Assembly: GCA_013115145.1 (NCBI GenBank)
Contig: JAAPAO010000386.1
Span: 1 to 30,820 of the forward strand
Source of the DNA: Perkinsus chesapeaki
Lineage: Eukaryota; Perkinsozoa; Perkinsida; Perkinsidae
Direction: 5' to 3'
Length of the DNA: 30,820 nt
Made by a program: the position numbers and the translations under genes. The notes beneath the pieces are model-generated. The model did no database searches and had not been told where the DNA came from. It was given only the letters and a program-made list of their open reading frames with translations. How positions within the stretch are numbered: position 1 is the first letter of the stretch; each line of letters starts with the position of its first letter. Shown in pieces: positions 30,690 to 30,820 of the stretch.

Positions 30690-30820
30690 CTTTAACTATA
30701 TTGTTATACTCCTTCCACTGTTCCTTTAACTATATTGGTATACTCCTTCCACTGTTCCTTTAACTATATTGGTATACTCCTTTCACTGTTCCTTTAACTA
30801 TATTGGTATACTCCTTTCCC
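30690..30820. repeat. 34-bp minisatellite, at least 3.9 copies
   Basis: Unit CTTTAACTATATTGGTATAC followed by TCCTTCCACTGTTC. Copies start at 30690, 30724, 30758 and 30792; the last is cut by the window end. Copies differ at only one or two positions (GTTATAC versus GGTATAC in the first, TTTCAC versus TTCCAC in the third), so the array is young. No reading frame is implied. Confidence 0.95.

Noticed and set aside
1-30820. CRISPR array, bacterial operon, or complete transposon with transposase or reverse transcriptase
   Set aside because: No spaced direct-repeat array, no Shine-Dalgarno operon structure, and no DDE, integrase or reverse-transcriptase motif seen. The spliceosomal introns show the DNA is eukaryotic.
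1-30820. Embedded spliced-leader gene or retained leader relic at gene starts
   Set aside because: I looked for a dinoflagellate/Perkinsus-type leader ending TTTGGCTCAAG and found no copy, so trans-splicing cannot be supported from this window.

Overview
This is a nuclear window from a eukaryotic protist. Most genes are cut into many short exons. Introns begin GT and end AG (a few look like GC-AG) and cluster tightly at about 39-53 nt, with a minority of several hundred nt. The gene set (syntaxin, DHHC palmitoyltransferase, cyclic-nucleotide-binding K+ channel, cathepsin B-like and pepsin-like proteases, secreted lineage-specific proteins) and this architecture suggest an alveolate, most probably Perkinsus or a close relative. 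That assignment is an inference, not a database result. All exon models below were assembled by hand from reading frame, splice sites, phase continuity and family motifs.

Layout. 1-5300: decayed coding fragments, including one present twice (1-105 and 5184-5286), and a tandem family of small secreted serine/threonine-rich proteins on the minus strand (2470-2973 and 3843-4313, plus a promoter-only relic near 1653-1925). 6647-8982 (+): an eight-exon Qa-SNARE. 9050-14175 (+): a roughly 20-exon coiled-coil protein. 14321-15304 (-): a cathepsin B-like protease, convergent with it, that keeps the active-site cysteine but stops before the His/Asn half. 16479-17657 (+): a pepsin-like aspartic protease with a 27-nt GT...AG segment carrying an in-frame TAG. 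18747-19266 (-): a possible secreted protein broken at a run of nine C. 19475-21125 (-): an eight-exon DHHC palmitoyltransferase. 21518 to at least 28725 (+): a six-transmembrane K+ channel with a TVGYGD filter and a cyclic-nucleotide-binding domain, head to head with the DHHC gene. 30690-30820: a 34-bp minisatellite running off the window.

The most unusual signal is not a gene. Non-coding DNA here carries a recurring series of perfect or near-perfect inverted repeats with arms of 8-27 bp and a centre of exactly one nucleotide, often in adjacent pairs. There is also one giant inverted repeat with perfect 55-bp arms (27155-27276) whose loop sequence is repeated just outside the right arm. They sit only in introns or intergenic DNA, have unrelated arm sequences, and look like the product of a recurrent fold-back or template-switch process, or of a hairpin-type mobile element.

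The recognisable genes belong to membrane traffic (SNARE, palmitoyltransferase), secreted proteolysis and ion transport. I see no sign that they form one operon-like system.
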